Below, piece after piece: positions 5,976-7,515 of a stretch of 7,515 nucleotides of DNA. The stretch covers positions 1 to 7,515 of the forward strand of contig JBBQZL010000141.1 of NCBI GenBank assembly GCA_038207745.1, written 5' to 3'. Below the pieces are notes generated by a model. The model worked only from the letters and a program-made list of their open reading frames with translations, ran no database searches and was not told the origin of the DNA. The position numbers were made by a program, and so were the translations under genes. The DNA comes from JBBQZL01 sp038207745. Its GTDB lineage: Bacteria > Actinomycetota > Thermoleophilia > Solirubrobacterales > 70-9. Each line of letters starts with the position of its first letter. Positions within the stretch are counted from its first letter, which is position 1.

Positions 5976-7514
5976 CTACTTGATGACGGCCAAAATGTCT
6001 CCACTGGACACTGCAGCGCCCTCGGAAACGGCGATTTCGGTGACCTCGCCGGAGCGATGGGCGGTGATCTCATTCTCCATCTTCATCGCCTCGATAACGC
6101 ATACCAATGCGCCTTCCTCGATCTGCTGGCCCTTCTCGACGGCCACCTTGAGAACGGTGCCCTGATGCGGCGAAGGAAGCGACTCGCTCGAGGCGCTGGG
6201 GCCTCCGCCGCTCTTGCGATCCCGCTTCGGCGGCTTTCGGCCTGATCCGGCAGCCGGTGCTCCACCCGCGGCAGCCTCGCCGATCACCTTGACATCGAAG
6301 AGCTTCCCGGAAACCTCGACCTTGTAGTCGCGCTCGACCGTCTCGGCGGGGGATCCATCGTCGGACAAGGGCGATATCGGGACTTCGGGGGCGAGGCTCT
6401 TGAGCCAGTTCTTGTCCTCGAGCAGGTCGCGGCAGGTCTCGCCGCGCGCCCACTGCCCGGTCTCGAGAATCGCCTCGTGAAAGGGGATCAGTGTGGTCAG
6501 GCCCTCGATCTCGTACTCGCCGAGCGCCCGGATCATCCGGCGTGTCGCCTTCTCCCGGTCGACATCCCAGACGATCAGCTTCGCGACCATCGCGTCATAC
6601 ATCGGGGTGACCTCGGAGCCGATGGTTACGCCTGAGTCAACCCGCACTCCGGGGCCGGCAGGCTCGCGATAGTGGCCGATCCGGCCCGGTGCCGGTGCAA
6701 ACTTCTTGTGGGCGGCCTCGGCGTTGATGCGGCACTCGATCGCGTGTCCGCGCATCTCGACGTCTGCCTGTGAGACCGAAAGTGCCTCACCCGCAGCGAT
6801 CCGCACCTGCTCGCGGACGATGTCGATGCCGGTGACCATCTCGGTCACGCAGTGCTCAACCTGGACCCTGGTGTTCATCTCGAGGAAGAAGTAGTCGTCG
6901 CCGACCTGGAGACCCTCGACGGTGCCCGCCGAGCGGTATCCGACGGCGCGTGCAGCGTCCTTGGCGATCTTGCCGATCCGCTCGCGCATCTCCTCGTCGA
7001 CATGAGGCGCGGGGGCCTCTTCGATCACCTTCTGGTGACGCCGCTGGATCGAGCAGTCGCGCTCGCCGAGGTGGATGACCGTGCCTTCGCCGTCAGCCAG
7101 GATCTGGACCTCGACGTGGCGGGGGTTCTCGAGATACCGCTCCACGTAGACGCGTGAGTCGGAGAAGAACTTCTCGCCCTCGCGACCGGCGCCCTCGAAT
7201 GCCTCCTCGAGATCGTCAGGCGTCATGGCGACCCGGAAGCCCTTGCCGCCGCCGCCGCCTGCCGCCTTGCACGCCACCGGGTAGCCCGCCTCGTCGGCCT
7301 GCATACGGGCCAGCGCCACGTCGGCTGCCGGGGTGGTCGCGCCGGGGACGATCGGCACCCCCGCCCCGGCCATGATCTCGCGAGCCTTGGTCTTCGAGCC
7401 CATCGCATCGATCGCCTCGGGAGGAGGACCGATGAAGACGATGCCGGCCTCGGAACATTCCCGCGCAAAATCGGCGTTCTCGGCCAGAAACCCATAGCCC
7501 GGATGGATCGCCTC
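5976..7514 (-). CDS. Acyl-CoA carboxylase alpha subunit: biotin carboxylase fused to biotin carrier domain (5' partial)
   Basis: This enzyme carboxylates its own biotin with ATP and bicarbonate; a separate carboxyltransferase beta subunit then passes the CO2 to acetyl-, propionyl- or a related acyl-CoA. The frame is open to the right edge: an in-frame ATG at 7403 is internal, since the residues before it read HPGYGFLAEN and FIGPPPEAIDAM, typical biotin carboxylase sequence. About 512 residues are present, and family lengths near 590-600 imply some 75-90 are missing. Numbering from the ATG at 7403: ATP-grasp glycine loop at 49-55 (five Gly, Lys, Gly), HLGERDCSIQRRHQK at 111-125, MNTRVQVEH at 176-184 and ECRINAE at 223-229. 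A Gly/Ala/Pro/Lys-rich linker (about 376-412) leads to the carrier domain with EAMKMEN, biotinylated at K441, 35 residues from the C-terminus. Cys185 replaces the Pro usual in EHPVTE. The fusion matches AccA3-type actinobacterial subunits. Acyl specificity depends on the beta subunit, which is not seen here. Confidence 0.94.
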   Translation of the reverse strand, partial: EAIHPGYGFLAENADFARECSEAGIVFIGPPPEAIDAMGSKTKAREIMAGAGVPIVPGATTPAADVALARMQADEAGYPVACKAAGGGGGKGFRVAMTPDDLEEAFEGAGREGEKFFSDSRVYVERYLENPRHVEVQILADGEGTVIHLGERDCSIQRRHQKVIEEAPAPHVDEEMRERIGKIAKDAARAVGYRSAGTVEGLQVGDDYFFLEMNTRVQVEHCVTEMVTGIDIVREQVRIAAGEALSVSQADVEMRGHAIECRINAEAAHKKFAPAPGRIGHYREPAGPGVRVDSGVTIGSEVTPMYDAMVAKLIVWDVDREKATRRMIRALGEYEIEGLTTLIPFHEAILETGQWARGETCRDLLEDKNWLKSLAPEVPISPLSDDGSPAETVERDYKVEVSGKLFDVKVIGEAAAGGAPAAGSGRKPPKRDRKSGGGPSASSESLPSPHQGTVLKVAVEKGQQIEEGALVCVIEAMKMENEITAHRSGEVTEIAVSEGAAVSSGDILAVIK

Positions 7515-7515
7515 G

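Noticed and set aside
7401..7403. ATG at 7403 as the start of the carboxylase subunit
   Set aside because: The 37 in-frame residues upstream match the conserved N-terminal region of biotin carboxylases (HPGYGFLAEN, FIGPPPEAIDAM), so this Met is internal.

Overview
The window is high-GC bacterial DNA with tightly packed genes, GTG and TTG starts and clear purine-rich ribosome binding sites. The biotin carboxylase-BCCP fusion at the right and the actinobacterial look of the two sulfatase-superfamily proteins suggest an actinomycetota genome. A soil lineage such as Thermoleophilia/Solirubrobacterales is my best guess, but this is inference and not a taxonomic call. No rRNA, tRNA, CRISPR array, insertion sequence or phage gene is visible.

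Layout, left to right. (1) Positions 3-1592, plus strand: the 3' part of a formylglycine-type sulfatase resembling N-acetylglucosamine-6-sulfatases; its true start lies left of the window. (2) Positions 1593-1792: a 200-bp gap between convergent genes, holding a perfect 19-bp AT-rich palindrome and a separate GC-rich hairpin. (3) Positions 5796 down to 1793, minus strand: a three-gene unit in the order small single-span membrane protein (83 aa), SAM-dependent methyltransferase with an extra N-terminal domain (476 aa), and five-span membrane protein with an alkaline-phosphatase/sulfatase-type catalytic domain (735 aa). (4) Positions 5797-5975: a gap that probably carries the promoter of this unit. 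(5) Positions 7514 down to 5976, minus strand: the alpha subunit (biotin carboxylase plus biotin carrier domain) of an acyl-CoA carboxylase; its N-terminus lies right of the window.

The two edge genes are ordinary. The middle cassette is the part worth attention. Its small protein carries a variant of a YLDPGSGS-type N-terminal motif that I recall from other genomes beside similar methyltransferase and sulfatase-like genes. Its methyltransferase has a D-x4-N / D-I-G pattern in its N-terminal half that resembles the catalytic loop of kinase-like folds. Its membrane enzyme appears to have threonine where true sulfatases have the formylglycine cysteine. Together they look like an uncharacterised envelope-modifying system, in which a cytoplasmic enzyme works with a membrane enzyme whose catalytic domain is outside the cell. 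The substrate cannot be read from the sequence.
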